64,000 bases of DNA from assembly GCA_964544295.1 (NCBI GenBank), contig CAZJBJ010000002.1, positions 12,292-76,291 of the forward strand. The letters are read 5' to 3'. Source of the stretch: JAENVU01 sp964544295. GTDB lineage: Bacteria; Actinomycetota; Acidimicrobiia; IMCC26256; JAENVU01. Numbering within the stretch: position 1 is the first letter of the stretch; the number at the start of each line of letters is the position of its first letter. Below are positions 50,768 to 59,530 of this stretch, in pieces. The notes below the pieces were generated by a model. That model made no database searches, was not told the DNA's origin, and saw only the letters and a list, made by a program, of their open reading frames with translations. The position numbers and the translations under genes are program-made.

Positions 50768-52021
50768 GTGGGTCTGATGGGTCGGATGCGTCATCGTGTG
50801 GGATTGGCCGCGCTGCTCGTCGCTCTCAGCGCGTGCTCGTGGACCATGGCCGGCCACGGGCCCGACCGGCGGGGGTGGAGCGGCGCTGAGACGGTGATCA
50901 CCCCCGCGAATGTCGCGTCGCTCACCTCGAGCTACTCGATCAGCGCGGCGCCGAACTCGTCCGAAGTACTCGGCGACGGTTCTCGGATCGTCACGACCGG
51001 CGGCGGCGTCCAGGCCTTCGACCCGACCACGGCCACCAGTCAGTGGTCATCCGGAGGTGGCGCATCCGCACCTCCGGCTCTCCGTGACCAGACGATCGTG
51101 GTGCCGACGGGGTGCGCGGTCACGACCCGGAACGCGACCACCGGTGACACCACGGGCACGACCACCTTCGCGACACAGGTCGTCAACCCGCCGAACGACA
51201 TCGAACTCTGCGGTATCGCCAGTTCGGTGGTGGAGGACAACGGCACGTTCCTCGTCAGCTGGTGGAAGGCCGGCCAGGGCCTGGCCATCCACTGCGGCAC
51301 CGCCTGGTTCGTCGACACCGAGATTGCGGCATTCACTGCGACCCGGCAACCCATCTTCAGCGTGCAGCAGCGTGCGTCCGGGTGTGGCACTCCGCCGAGC
51401 GACCTGTTGACCCGGCCCCGCTTCGGTGAGATCACCCGCACCGCCCATCACTACGTCGCGGTGTTCGGCGGCAACCTCGTCGGGATCCCGGACTCGTGCG
51501 CGGTCAGCTGCGGTATCGAGTGGAGCACGCCCGTGTCGGAACCAATCGGTCCCGCGGTGGCGATCGGCGGTGGCCGCGTCGCGATCGTGAACCGATCGGG
51601 CACGATCGCCGTGCTCGACGAGCAGACCGGCAGTGAACAGTGGACCGGCTCGATCGGCACGAGTGCCACCTACTCGCTGGGCGCGACCGACGACTCCCTG
51701 ATCGCGGTCGGCACCGACACGAACACCCTGTACGCCTTCCGGACCACGGGCTGCGGCGCTCCGATCTGTTCGCCGAGTTGGCAGGCGCCGATGCCCGACG
51801 CGGCGGGCGCCCGACCGTCGATCGCGGGGAACGTGATCTATGTCGGCGGCGCCGGCGGCATTCTGAGCGCCTACGACGCACGAGGTTGCGGGTCACCTAC
51901 GTGCACCGCACTCACCTCAAGGCCGGTATCCGCCGCGGTCACGGGACCCGTCACAGTGCTCTTCGGCCGAGTGTTCGTGCCGACCGCGACCGCCGTCGAT
52001 ACGTTCGCTCTCCCGAGCTGA
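50768..52021 (+). CDS. PQQ-like beta-propeller lipoprotein
   Basis: 417 residues from GTG 50768; in-frame ATGs at 50777 and 50786 are alternatives. Signal with lipobox LSAC (Cys23 from the GTG). The mature protein has blades such as VQAFDPTTATSQWSSGG, VAIVNRSGTIAVLDEQTGSEQWTGSIG and LYAFRTTGCGAPICSPSWQAPM, with several CGxPxC-like cysteine pairs. It resembles outer-surface propellers with structural or assembly roles; it lacks evident quinone-enzyme residues. Confidence 0.78.
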   Translation: MGLMGRMRHRVGLAALLVALSACSWTMAGHGPDRRGWSGAETVITPANVASLTSSYSISAAPNSSEVLGDGSRIVTTGGGVQAFDPTTATSQWSSGGGASAPPALRDQTIVVPTGCAVTTRNATTGDTTGTTTFATQVVNPPNDIELCGIASSVVEDNGTFLVSWWKAGQGLAIHCGTAWFVDTEIAAFTATRQPIFSVQQRASGCGTPPSDLLTRPRFGEITRTAHHYVAVFGGNLVGIPDSCAVSCGIEWSTPVSEPIGPAVAIGGGRVAIVNRSGTIAVLDEQTGSEQWTGSIGTSATYSLGATDDSLIAVGTDTNTLYAFRTTGCGAPICSPSWQAPMPDAAGARPSIAGNVIYVGGAGGILSAYDARGCGSPTCTALTSRPVSAAVTGPVTVLFGRVFVPTATAVDTFALPS

Positions 52022-52046
52022 CCGCGCGTCTCGGGACGCACGCTCA

Positions 52047-53396
52047 CTACGCGTGGCGTTGGAAGAGGGTGATCTCCGGAAGGAGCCGTTCCCGCATCTC
52101 GCCGTTGGTCACCCCGAGGCCTTCTTCGGGCGCCAGGCACAGGACGCCGAGCTTGCCCTCGTGCATGTTGTGGTGGACCTGGTACGCCGCCTCGCCGGTC
52201 TCGTCGAGCGTGAACACCTTGGACAGCGTCGGGTGCACCTTGCCCTCGCAGATGGCCCGGTTCGCCTCCCACGCTTCGCGGTAGTTCGCGAAGTGGCAGC
52301 CCTTCAGGGTCTTGAGGTTCATCCAGAGGTACCGGTTGTCGTACTCGATCATGAACCCGCTCGTGGCGGCGCACGTGATGATCATGCCGCCGCGCTTGGC
52401 GACGAAGACCGACGCGCCCATGGTCTGGCGGCCCGGGTGCTCGAACACGATGTCGACGTCACGACCGCCGTTGAGCTCGCGGATCTTCTTCCCGAGCCGC
52501 CGCCACTCACCGGGGTCCTGTTCGGTGTCGCTCTTCCAGAAGTTGTAGCCCTCGGCCCGCCGGTCGATGACGGCGTCGATGCCCATCTCGTTCAGGAGCG
52601 CCACCCGCTTCTCACTCGACACCACCGCGATGGGTGTGCCGCCGCCGTTCTTCACGTACTGGCAGGCGTAGGCGCCGATACCGCCGGTCGCGCCCCACAC
52701 GAGCACGCTCTGACCCTGGGTCATGTGGGAACCGTTCGGGCTCACGATCATGCGGTAGCTGGTGCTGTTGCACAGCGCGTTGACCGCGGCCTCTTCCCAG
52801 GTCAGGTGCTCGGGCTTGGGCATCAGCTGGTTGGCCTTCACGACGCTGAGGTCGGCGAGACCACCGAAGTTGGACTCGAACCCCCAGATGCGCTGGTTCG
52901 CCGCCATCATCGAGTCGTCGTGCGCGGACGGGTCCTGGTCGTCGAGGAAGTTGCAGTGGACCGTCACCCGGTCGCCCGGCTTCCAGTTGCGTACCGCCGA
53001 TCCGACGCGCAGCACCACCCCGGAAGCATCGCTGCCCATCACGTGGTACGGCTGGTCATGGCGGGCGCCCCACACGCTCTCCTTGCCGAGGCGCTTCAGG
53101 AAGCCGAAGGTCGGCAGCGGCTCGAAGATCGACGTCCACACCGTGTTGAAGTTGATCGAGCTGGCCATCACGGCCATCACGACCTCGTCCGGCGCGATCT
53201 CGGGAAACGCGAACTCCTCGACGTGGGTCGACACGCGCGGGTCCTTCGCCTCCGAGGCGAGGTCGGCGAACATCTCCTGCTCGTCGGCCTTGACCAGCGC
53301 ACCGCGCACGGCTTCGGGGATGGGCAGGGCGGCGAGTTCCTCACCGGGCGCGCCTTCGAGAATGGCGGAACGGATGGCATCGATCTCGGTCGTCAT
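52047..53396 (-). CDS. ccrA: crotonyl-CoA carboxylase/reductase
   Basis: 449 residues from ATG 53396. It has the medium-chain reductase fold: FPEIAPDEVVMAVMASSINFNTVWTS, CNFLDDQDP, WGFESNFGGLADLSVVKANQLMPKP, VLVWGATGGIGAYACQYVK (NADPH loop) and VFEHPGRQTMGASVFV. These blocks, including the long ESNFGG segment, are specific for Ccr, which makes (2S)-ethylmalonyl-CoA from crotonyl-CoA, CO2 and NADPH. It is the defining enzyme of the ethylmalonyl-CoA pathway. TACCGT on the - strand (53410-53405) is a leaderless-type -10. Confidence 0.93.
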   Translation of the reverse strand: MTTEIDAIRSAILEGAPGEELAALPIPEAVRGALVKADEQEMFADLASEAKDPRVSTHVEEFAFPEIAPDEVVMAVMASSINFNTVWTSIFEPLPTFGFLKRLGKESVWGARHDQPYHVMGSDASGVVLRVGSAVRNWKPGDRVTVHCNFLDDQDPSAHDDSMMAANQRIWGFESNFGGLADLSVVKANQLMPKPEHLTWEEAAVNALCNSTSYRMIVSPNGSHMTQGQSVLVWGATGGIGAYACQYVKNGGGTPIAVVSSEKRVALLNEMGIDAVIDRRAEGYNFWKSDTEQDPGEWRRLGKKIRELNGGRDVDIVFEHPGRQTMGASVFVAKRGGMIITCAATSGFMIEYDNRYLWMNLKTLKGCHFANYREAWEANRAICEGKVHPTLSKVFTLDETGEAAYQVHHNMHEGKLGVLCLAPEEGLGVTNGEMRERLLPEITLFQRHA

Positions 53397-53549
53397 GGCC
53401 GAGGACGGTAGTGGCCGCCTCCGGTAGGGCCAAAACCGTCGGTGGACGGATGCGGAGTCGAGCAGCCCGGGAGCGAACGTCGCGTGCCCAACTCCGACGG
53501 AGTGTGAGCGGACGGGCAGACAGCTGGACGAAATGCCCGGGTGCAGGAG

Positions 53550-53555
53550 TACCAT
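53550..53555 (+). promoter_or_regulatory. -10 candidate of the thiolase gene
   Basis: TACCAT would start transcription about 50 bases before ATG 53614, leaving room for the ribosome-binding site GGGAG at about 53604. Confidence 0.35.
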
Positions 53556-53613
53556 CGTGACCCCTACTCGTCGGTAACCCGAATCCGACGTCCAGCTCTC
53601 GACGGGAGTCGCC

Positions 53614-54798
53614 ATGCCCGGTTCCGTGATCGTCTCCACCGCCCGCACGCCGATCGGCAAGCTCTCGGGTGCGCTCGCATCCTTCAGCGCGCAGGATCTC
53701 GGCGGTATCGCCATCAAGGGTGCGCTCGAGCGCGCCGGCGTCGACGCCGAGCAGGTGGACTACGTGATCATGGGGCAGGTGCTCCAGGCCGGTCAGGGCC
53801 AGATCACCGCGCGGCAGGCGGCCCACAACGCGGGCATCCCGATGAGCGTCCCCGCGATCACCATCAACAAGGTGTGCCTCTCGGGCGTGAACGCGCTGTA
53901 CCTGGCCGACCAGATGATCGCGTCGGGCGACGCGGAGGTGGTCGTCGCCGGCGGCATGGAGTCGATGACCAACGCGCCGTACCTGCTGCCCAAGGCGCGG
54001 GCCGGGTACCGCATGGGCAACGGCGAACTGATCGATTCGCTGATCCACGACGGGCTGTGGTGCGCATTCGACGCGGTGCACATGGGCGCCGGGACCGAGC
54101 AGTACTGCGGCACCTTCGGCGGCCTCACCCGTGAACTGATGGACGAGGCCGCGGCCAAGAGCCACGAGCGGGCGGCGGCGGCGATGAAGGACGGTCGGCT
54201 CGCCGACGAGATCGTCGGGGTGCCCGTGCCCCAGCGCAAGGGCGACCCGGTCATGGTCCTCGAGGACGAAGGCGTGCGGCCGGAGACGTCGATGGACTCG
54301 CTCGGCAAGCTGCGTCCGGCGTTCGCCAAGGACGGCGCGATCACCGCGGGCAACGCCTCGCAGATCTCCGACGGTGCCGCGGCACTGATCGTGATGAGCC
54401 GGGAGAAGGCCGAGGAGCTCGGTGCGACCCCGATCGCCGAGCTCGTCGGTTTCGGCATGGTGGCCGGCCCTGACCCCTCGCTGCTCACCCAGCCGTCACG
54501 AGCGATCAAGCGGGCGCTCGACCAGGCGAACCTGCCCCTGGCCGACGTCGACCTGTTCGAGCTGAACGAGGCGTTCGCCGCGGTCGGTTTGGCGTCGATG
54601 CGTGACCTCGGCATCTCCGACGACGTCGTGAACGTCAACGGTGGTGCGATCGCACTCGGTCACCCGGTCGGCATGTCGGGTGCCCGCATCGTCGGTTCGA
54701 TCATCCACGAGCTGCGCCGTCGTGGCGGTGGCCTCGGTGCCGCCGCCCTCTGCGGTGGTGGCGGCCAGGGCGACGCCGCGCTGATCCGGACTCTGTAG
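53614..54798 (+). CDS. acetyl-CoA acetyltransferase (thiolase)
   Basis: 394 residues, the normal thiolase length. Cys88 in NKVCLSG is the acyl-enzyme nucleophile, His350 in LGHPVGMSGAR and Cys380 in ALCGGGGQGDA complete the site. It condenses two acetyl-CoA to acetoacetyl-CoA, the first step of the ethylmalonyl-CoA pathway or of PHB synthesis. The last 12 codons are part of the first copy of a 62-bp tandem repeat. Confidence 0.94.
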   Translation: MPGSVIVSTARTPIGKLSGALASFSAQDLGGIAIKGALERAGVDAEQVDYVIMGQVLQAGQGQITARQAAHNAGIPMSVPAITINKVCLSGVNALYLADQMIASGDAEVVVAGGMESMTNAPYLLPKARAGYRMGNGELIDSLIHDGLWCAFDAVHMGAGTEQYCGTFGGLTRELMDEAAAKSHERAAAAMKDGRLADEIVGVPVPQRKGDPVMVLEDEGVRPETSMDSLGKLRPAFAKDGAITAGNASQISDGAAALIVMSREKAEELGATPIAELVGFGMVAGPDPSLLTQPSRAIKRALDQANLPLADVDLFELNEAFAAVGLASMRDLGISDDVVNVNGGAIALGHPVGMSGARIVGSIIHELRRRGGGLGAAALCGGGGQGDAALIRTL

Positions 54799-54949
54799 GT
54801 TCGCGGCGTCCTGGCCGGGTTTGGTGCCAGGGCGACGCCGCGCTGATCCGGACTCTGTAGGTCCGCGGCGTCCTGGCCGGGTTTGGTGCCAGGGCGACGC
54901 CGCGCTGATCCGGACTCTGTAGGTCCGCGGCGTCCTGGCCGGGTTTGGT
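54764..54949. repeat. three tandem copies of a 62-bp unit covering the thiolase stop codon
   Basis: Copies: 54764-54825, 54826-54887, 54888-54949. Copies 2 and 3 are identical; copy 1 differs only at 54801 (T for C). Copy 1 holds the final thiolase codons and stop, so the array arose by duplication of the gene end. Each junction carries near-palindromic GC-rich arms (CGCGGCGTC with GACGCCGCG), giving a ladder of hairpins between two convergent genes, possibly acting as terminator. Confidence 0.93.
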
Positions 54950-54951
54950 GA

Positions 54952-55314
54952 TCAGTTCCGTGTGTTCGCGGCAGCTGCCGCGAAGATGATCACGTAGATC
55001 ACGACGACAGCCAGGCCGACTCCGAAGGAGACCCACGCCCACGTCTTGGCCTTGTTGGACGCGTCGCGCGCCCCGGCATAGTCACCCGCGGTGAGCTTCG
55101 AGTTCACCTGCGCGGCGAACACGATGGACACGATTCCGGCCGGCAGACAGCAGAACAAGGTGCACAGGATGGCCTGCACGAGATAGTTGGGGATCTGCGG
55201 CGCGGGCATGCCGTAGCCACCCGGATACACGCCACCGCCAGGCGGACCCGGAGGAGGCGGCGGACCCGGAGGAGGCGGCGGCGGAGGCGGGAGTGGGGGC
55301 GGTGGTTGCGTCAC
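54952..55314 (-). CDS. CD225/dispanin-like membrane protein with polyproline N-terminus
   Basis: 120 residues from GTG 55314, preceded by GAGGAGG. The first 30 residues are nearly all Pro/Gly (runs of up to eight prolines). Then comes the CD225-type pair of membrane segments: NYLVQAILCTLFCCLPAGIV, AAQVNSKLTAGDYAGARDASNKAKTW loop, and VSFGVGLAVVVIYVIIF. This is the bacterial form of the interferon-induced transmembrane fold; function in bacteria is unknown. Confidence 0.82.
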   Translation of the reverse strand: MTQPPPPLPPPPPPPPGPPPPPGPPGGGVYPGGYGMPAPQIPNYLVQAILCTLFCCLPAGIVSIVFAAQVNSKLTAGDYAGARDASNKAKTWAWVSFGVGLAVVVIYVIIFAAAAANTRN

Positions 55315-55343
55315 GGACGGATCCTCCTCGGTGGGACGAGCGC

Positions 55344-55817
55344 TCAGACCGGGCTGATTGCGTCGAAGGGCGGAATCGGCAGGTTGCGCAGCACCCAGTA
55401 GGCGAGCACCACCCCGGCGAGTACCCAGGTGGCGCGGGCGGAGAACTGCGGTGTCCGCCATCGGGGACCACCGAGCGCGCGGGTCAGCGCCGCGAACAGC
55501 CACCAGGCTACGAGCGGCACGAAGACGAACGCGAGGGGGTTGTACCGGAACGCGCCCAGCGGATCACCCACGGCGAGGCGGTGAAGCATCCGCGTGGAGC
55601 CGCAGCCCGGACACGCGAGTCCTGTCGCGGCCCGGAAGGGACACAGGACCGGCCCGCCGGTGGGATCGACCAGACCCATGAGCGCGCAGGCCCCGATTCC
55701 GATCGCACCTGCGAGCACCGGAGCGAGCACCGGTCGACGAACGAGGCTCGCCGACGGGGGTGACGTCGGCGGCCCGAGGGGCACCACGGCCGGTCCGCTC
55801 GCTTCGAGAATCGCCAC
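55344..55817 (-). CDS. DUF2752 membrane protein
   Basis: About 157 residues from GTG 55817 (no clear ribosome-binding site; start uncertain). The family motif CPFRAATGLACPGCGSTRMLH-type segment, with Cys residues at LCPF, LACPGCG, is complete and is followed by YNPLAFVFVPLVAWWLF. Three or four membrane helices. It precedes the CD225-like gene by 29 bp in the same operon. Function unknown. Confidence 0.82.
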   Translation of the reverse strand: MAILEASGPAVVPLGPPTSPPSASLVRRPVLAPVLAGAIGIGACALMGLVDPTGGPVLCPFRAATGLACPGCGSTRMLHRLAVGDPLGAFRYNPLAFVFVPLVAWWLFAALTRALGGPRWRTPQFSARATWVLAGVVLAYWVLRNLPIPPFDAISPV

Positions 55818-55930
55818 AAGGCAAGCGTAGGTCCGCGGGCCAGGCACGTCAGTGGATGGAGGAGGTCCGCGATCCTCCCGACCTGCACCGTTAGCGTCGT
55901 GCCGTTCGTTCGGACGATCGGAGTCTGCCC

Positions 55931-56707
55931 ATGTCCCAAACACCACCACCCCCTCCCCCACCCCCGATGCCTCCCGGCGGTATGCCGATCGGCGGTGGGA
56001 GTCAGCCGGCCGAAGGCAGCGCCGCGATCAAGTACGGCTGGGAGAAGTTCAAGGAGAACTGGAGCGACATCGTCGTCGCGCTGGTGATCGGCTTCGCCGC
56101 GATCGTGGTACTCGCCGTCATCGGCTACTTCATCCGGTCGAGCCTGACGAGCGTGGATGAGTGCAAGGTCGACCTCAACAACGGGGTGCTCCGCACAAGC
56201 GGCTGCGGCGACAGTCCTGGGTTCTTCACCACGCTTCTCGCAACCGGAATTTTCCAGTTCCTCGTCTTCCTGGGATCGTCGGTTCTGCAGTTGTTCGTGA
56301 TCCGGGCCACGCTGATGATCGTACGGGGTCAGAAACTCGAAGCATCGGCCGTGATGAAGACCGACAACCTCGCCAACTACATGATCGGCGCCATCCTCGT
56401 CGGCATCATGACCTTCGTCGGCTTCATCCTGTGCGTGCTGCCGGGGATCGCCGTCGCCTTCCTGACTGTGTTCTGGGGCTACTTCGTCGTCGACAAGAAC
56501 ATGTCGCCGGTCGAGGCGATCACGGCGAGCTACAACCTGGTCAAGGACAATGCGGGTGCGGTGTTCGTATTCCTGCTCCTGAGTTGGGTCACGATCCTGG
56601 TGGGCGCGATCGCGTGCGGTGTCGGGCTCATCGTGGCCTGGCCGGTCGTGATCATCGCGACGGGCTACATGTACAAGCGACTGCAGGGCGAACCGGTCGC
56701 CGCGTAG
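55931..56707 (+). CDS. polytopic membrane protein with polyproline N-terminus
   Basis: 258 residues. Begins with eight consecutive prolines and a Gly/Met-rich stretch, then AAIKYGWEKFKENWSDIVVALVIGFAAIVVLAVIGYF and four more hydrophobic segments. KYGWEKFKENW and FWGYFVVDKNMSPVEAITASYNLVKDN resemble DUF975/YciC-like membrane proteins. It is divergent from the DUF2752 operon. Confidence 0.75.
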   Translation: MSQTPPPPPPPPMPPGGMPIGGGSQPAEGSAAIKYGWEKFKENWSDIVVALVIGFAAIVVLAVIGYFIRSSLTSVDECKVDLNNGVLRTSGCGDSPGFFTTLLATGIFQFLVFLGSSVLQLFVIRATLMIVRGQKLEASAVMKTDNLANYMIGAILVGIMTFVGFILCVLPGIAVAFLTVFWGYFVVDKNMSPVEAITASYNLVKDNAGAVFVFLLLSWVTILVGAIACGVGLIVAWPVVIIATGYMYKRLQGEPVAA

Positions 56708-56729
56708 CAAACCCACCTGGTCACTCGAG

Positions 56730-56763
56730 AGCAATCGGCCGTCCTTCGGGGCGGCCGATTGCT
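56730..56763 (+). terminator. strong hairpin downstream of the polyproline membrane protein gene
   Basis: AGCAATCGGCCG (56730-56741) pairs with CGGCCGATTGCT (56752-56763); inner bases T-CC/GG-G extend the stem to a TTCG loop, about 15 bp in all. No T-run follows. Confidence 0.7.
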
Positions 56764-56817
56764 GTGCTCACCGCCGGTACGGCTCCGCGCATCCACGGCG
56801 GGGCCCCGTGCCGCTCC

Positions 56818-56823
56818 TAGCGT
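56818..56823 (+). promoter_or_regulatory. leaderless-type -10 of the DUF4129/MoxR/DUF58 operon
   Basis: TAGCGT ends six bases before ATG 56830, the first gene of a five-gene run. Confidence 0.45.
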
Positions 56824-56829
56824 GACCGG

Positions 56830-57822
56830 ATGGACTACGAGCACCTCCGCCCGCTGGGAATCGGGGAAGTGCTCGACGCCGCCTTCCGGCTCTACCGGCG
56901 CCGCTTCGGGTCGCTCGTCGCCGCCATCAGCGTCGTGGTCATCCCCGCCGCGGCGCTACGACTGTTCGTCACCTTGTCGACGCCGACGACGACCACGCGG
57001 GTCCAGCAGTTCGGCAACACGAGTTTCCGCACGACCACCACGTCGGGCGGCGCCCAGCTCGCGATCTTCTTGATCGGCCTGTTGATCACCGCGCTCACGA
57101 TCGCCCTCGGTCAGGGTGCTGCGATGCGAATACTGACCGACCACTATCTCGGCACCACGACAACGTGGATCGAGTCCCTGCGGTTTTCGGGGCGACGCCT
57201 CGGCTCACTGCTCTGGGTCGTGGTTCTCGGCGGTCTCTGCTGGATACTCGGCAGCGTCGCCTGCGTCATTCCGGGCATCTATCTCTACGTCGCGTTCGCC
57301 GTGAGCATCCCGGTGCGGTTGGTCGAGGACGTGCGCGGCGGCAAGGCACTGTCGCGATCACGCGCCTTGATCGGCACCCGCTGGTGGGCGACGTTCTGGA
57401 CGTTGCTGGTGATCCTGCTCATCTCGACCACGTTGACGCTGATTGGAAACCTCCTCGTCGGCGGCAGCACATTGTTGGTGACGAACACCACGAGTTCGAC
57501 CGCAACCCGTACTGCCCAAGCAGTCCTCTCGGGGGCGATCGAAGTGCTCATCACGCCGATCAGTGCCGCCGTCGCGGTCATCATCTACTTCGACCTTCGG
57601 GTACGCAAGGAGGGCTTCGACGTTGCGCTCCTGATCCAGCGCCTCGGTGTCGTGCCCGCATCTTCCCCGCCGAACCACGCCGCGACGTTGCTCCCGGGGG
57701 CGACGGTGGCTCCGCGGGCGGCGGGCACGCCACCGACGACCTCGACGCCGCCGACGTCACCGTGGGCCGGGGTCGACGACCCGCCCCCGCCCACACCATC
57801 GGCGGGCGCGCCTCCGACATGA
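56830..57822 (+). CDS. integral membrane protein at the head of the MoxR operon
   Basis: 330 residues. LRPLGIGEVLDAAFRLYRRRFGSLVAAISVVVIPAAALRLFV is the typical start of actinobacterial glycerophosphodiester-phosphodiesterase-like membrane domains (without a catalytic domain). About six membrane helices, then a 60-residue Pro/Thr-rich tail. It overlaps the DUF4129 gene by 4 bp. Confidence 0.8.
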   Translation: MDYEHLRPLGIGEVLDAAFRLYRRRFGSLVAAISVVVIPAAALRLFVTLSTPTTTTRVQQFGNTSFRTTTTSGGAQLAIFLIGLLITALTIALGQGAAMRILTDHYLGTTTTWIESLRFSGRRLGSLLWVVVLGGLCWILGSVACVIPGIYLYVAFAVSIPVRLVEDVRGGKALSRSRALIGTRWWATFWTLLVILLISTTLTLIGNLLVGGSTLLVTNTTSSTATRTAQAVLSGAIEVLITPISAAVAVIIYFDLRVRKEGFDVALLIQRLGVVPASSPPNHAATLLPGATVAPRAAGTPPTTSTPPTSPWAGVDDPPPPTPSAGAPPT

Positions 57823-58451
57823 TGCGACCGATCGATGTCGATCCGGCTGCCGCGCGAGATTCGGCGCGGTCGATCCTGCGGAGCCGCGAGTTTCGGCCTG
57901 AGCAACCACCGAAGCCGTTGGAGAGCCCACTGCGCTGGCTCGGCGATCGGCTCAACGGTGTCGCCGACTGGATCGGCCGGACCATCGGCGACTTCTTTCG
58001 ATGGCTCTTCGATTTCCTCCCTGGCATCTGGGGAACGATCGTCGGGATCGTCATCCTGGTCGGGCTGGTTGCAGCCGTCGCCGGGTTGCTGAGTCGCGCT
58101 GCCCACGGGCGGCGAGGGCTGGATCCCACCGACCGCGACGAGGCATCGGTCGGGGACCCCGACGAGTTGGATGCGGCCGCCGACGCCGCGGCGAGCTCCG
58201 GCAACTACTCCCGGGCCGTGCGGCTGCGCTACCGCGCTGGGCTCATTCGTCTGGATCGCGCCTCGGTCATCGACCTGCGACCGTGGAACACGAGTGCGAC
58301 CCTCGCTCGTCGCGTCGGGTCCCCGCGCTTCGATCGCATCACCGAGACGTTCGATGCCGTCACCTACGGAGGTGCGCCGGCGACGAACGAGACGGATTCG
58401 TCGGCCCGCACCGAATGGCCCGCACTGCTCGCCGAGGTCGACCCACGATGA
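57819..58451 (+). CDS. DUF4129 domain protein
   Basis: 210 residues from ATG 57819. One central membrane segment (IWGTIVGIVILVGLVAAVAGLL) and a C-terminal DUF4129 domain (DAAADAAASSGNYSRAVRLRYRAGLIRLDR, FDRITETFDAVTYGG). DUF4129 proteins occur in MoxR/DUF58 operons and may act as accessory factors. Overlaps both neighbours by 4 bp (ATGA). Confidence 0.88.
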   Translation: MMRPIDVDPAAARDSARSILRSREFRPEQPPKPLESPLRWLGDRLNGVADWIGRTIGDFFRWLFDFLPGIWGTIVGIVILVGLVAAVAGLLSRAAHGRRGLDPTDRDEASVGDPDELDAAADAAASSGNYSRAVRLRYRAGLIRLDRASVIDLRPWNTSATLARRVGSPRFDRITETFDAVTYGGAPATNETDSSARTEWPALLAEVDPR

Positions 58452-59530
58452 ACCCCGCGTCGTCACGCTGGCGTCGACTTCCCCGCGGTGTGCAGGCCGC
58501 CGCCGTCGTGGGCATCGTGTTCGTCGTACTCGTGGTTGCCGTCAGCGTCGTAGATCGGGCGACTCGGGGCCGCCAGGAGTCGTCCTTCGACACCCAAGGG
58601 TCGACCCGGTCGACCGCGCGCAACGGCACGAAGGCGTACCGGATCCTGCTGGACCAGTTGGGCGCAGGAACTTCGCAACTCGGACGTCGCCCGCACGCGG
58701 GGCTCGACTCGTCGGCGACGCTGATGATCCTCGACAACTGGTTCCCGTCCGACGCCGACCGCCGAGCCGTGTCGGCCTTCGCGGACCGCGGTGGGCGGGT
58801 GGTGATCGGAGGACTGGGGGCCGCCGACTGGCTCTCGCAGGACCGACCGAGCCCGGTGCGTGGATCACCGCGTTCCGTCACCACCGAACTCGGGCAACGA
58901 TTCGAGATCGAGACCGCCGGCACCTCGCGGTGGCGCAGCTCCGGGGGGCCGGAGCTCACCGCGGTGCGCAAGGTCGGAGACGGTGTTGTCGTCCTCATCG
59001 CCGACAGCTCCCTGCTCGAGAACGAGCTCCTGGGCAAGCGCGACAACGCCGCATTCGGTCTCGCCCTGGCCCGGACGGACCGTCGGGTGATCTTCCTGGA
59101 TCAGCGTGCCGCCGCCACCCGAGCCACCGGGTGGTCCGCGGTGCCCGAGGGTTGGAAGATCGCGATCCTGGGCGGGGCGCTCTCGTGGTTGCTCACGGCG
59201 ATCGCGCTCGGGCACCGGATCGGTTCGGCCGAGGACCAGCATCGGGAGCTCAACCCTCCCCGCGGTGCCACTGCCGAAGTGCTCGCGGCCGGGCTCCAAC
59301 GCAGTCGTCAACCGGCGGAGGCGCTCGACGAGCTCAGGCGAACCGCTCGCCGCCATGTGATCCACGAGGCGCGCCTCGAACCCGACGCGGACCCCGCCCT
59401 GGTCATCGACGCTGCCATCGCATCGGGGTGGAGCGTCGCGGAAGCGCGCGCCCTCGTCGACCGACCGTCGGACCGTGACTCCGTGCTGGCCCTCGGTCGC
59501 GCCTTTTCCCGCACCCAGAGAGGAACCTGA
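58448..59530 (+). CDS. DUF4350 domain membrane protein
   Basis: 360 residues. N-terminal membrane anchor VVGIVFVVLVVAVSVV; GTKAYRILLDQLGAGTSQLGRRPH and LMILDNWFPSDADRRAVSAFADRGGRVVIGGLG are the DUF4350 Rossmann-like domain; a second membrane helix IAILGGALSWLLTAIAL is near 230-250, then a cytoplasmic helical tail. A standard member of the MoxR-DUF58 operon. Overlaps the MoxR start by one base. Confidence 0.88.
   Translation: MNPASSRWRRLPRGVQAAAVVGIVFVVLVVAVSVVDRATRGRQESSFDTQGSTRSTARNGTKAYRILLDQLGAGTSQLGRRPHAGLDSSATLMILDNWFPSDADRRAVSAFADRGGRVVIGGLGAADWLSQDRPSPVRGSPRSVTTELGQRFEIETAGTSRWRSSGGPELTAVRKVGDGVVVLIADSSLLENELLGKRDNAAFGLALARTDRRVIFLDQRAAATRATGWSAVPEGWKIAILGGALSWLLTAIALGHRIGSAEDQHRELNPPRGATAEVLAAGLQRSRQPAEALDELRRTARRHVIHEARLEPDADPALVIDAAIASGWSVAEARALVDRPSDRDSVLALGRAFSRTQRGT

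Noticed and set aside
54701..55042. A - strand frame with repeated peptide over the 62-bp array
   Set aside because: The peptide repeat is only the translation of the DNA repeat; the frame lacks a start site and runs into the thiolase gene.
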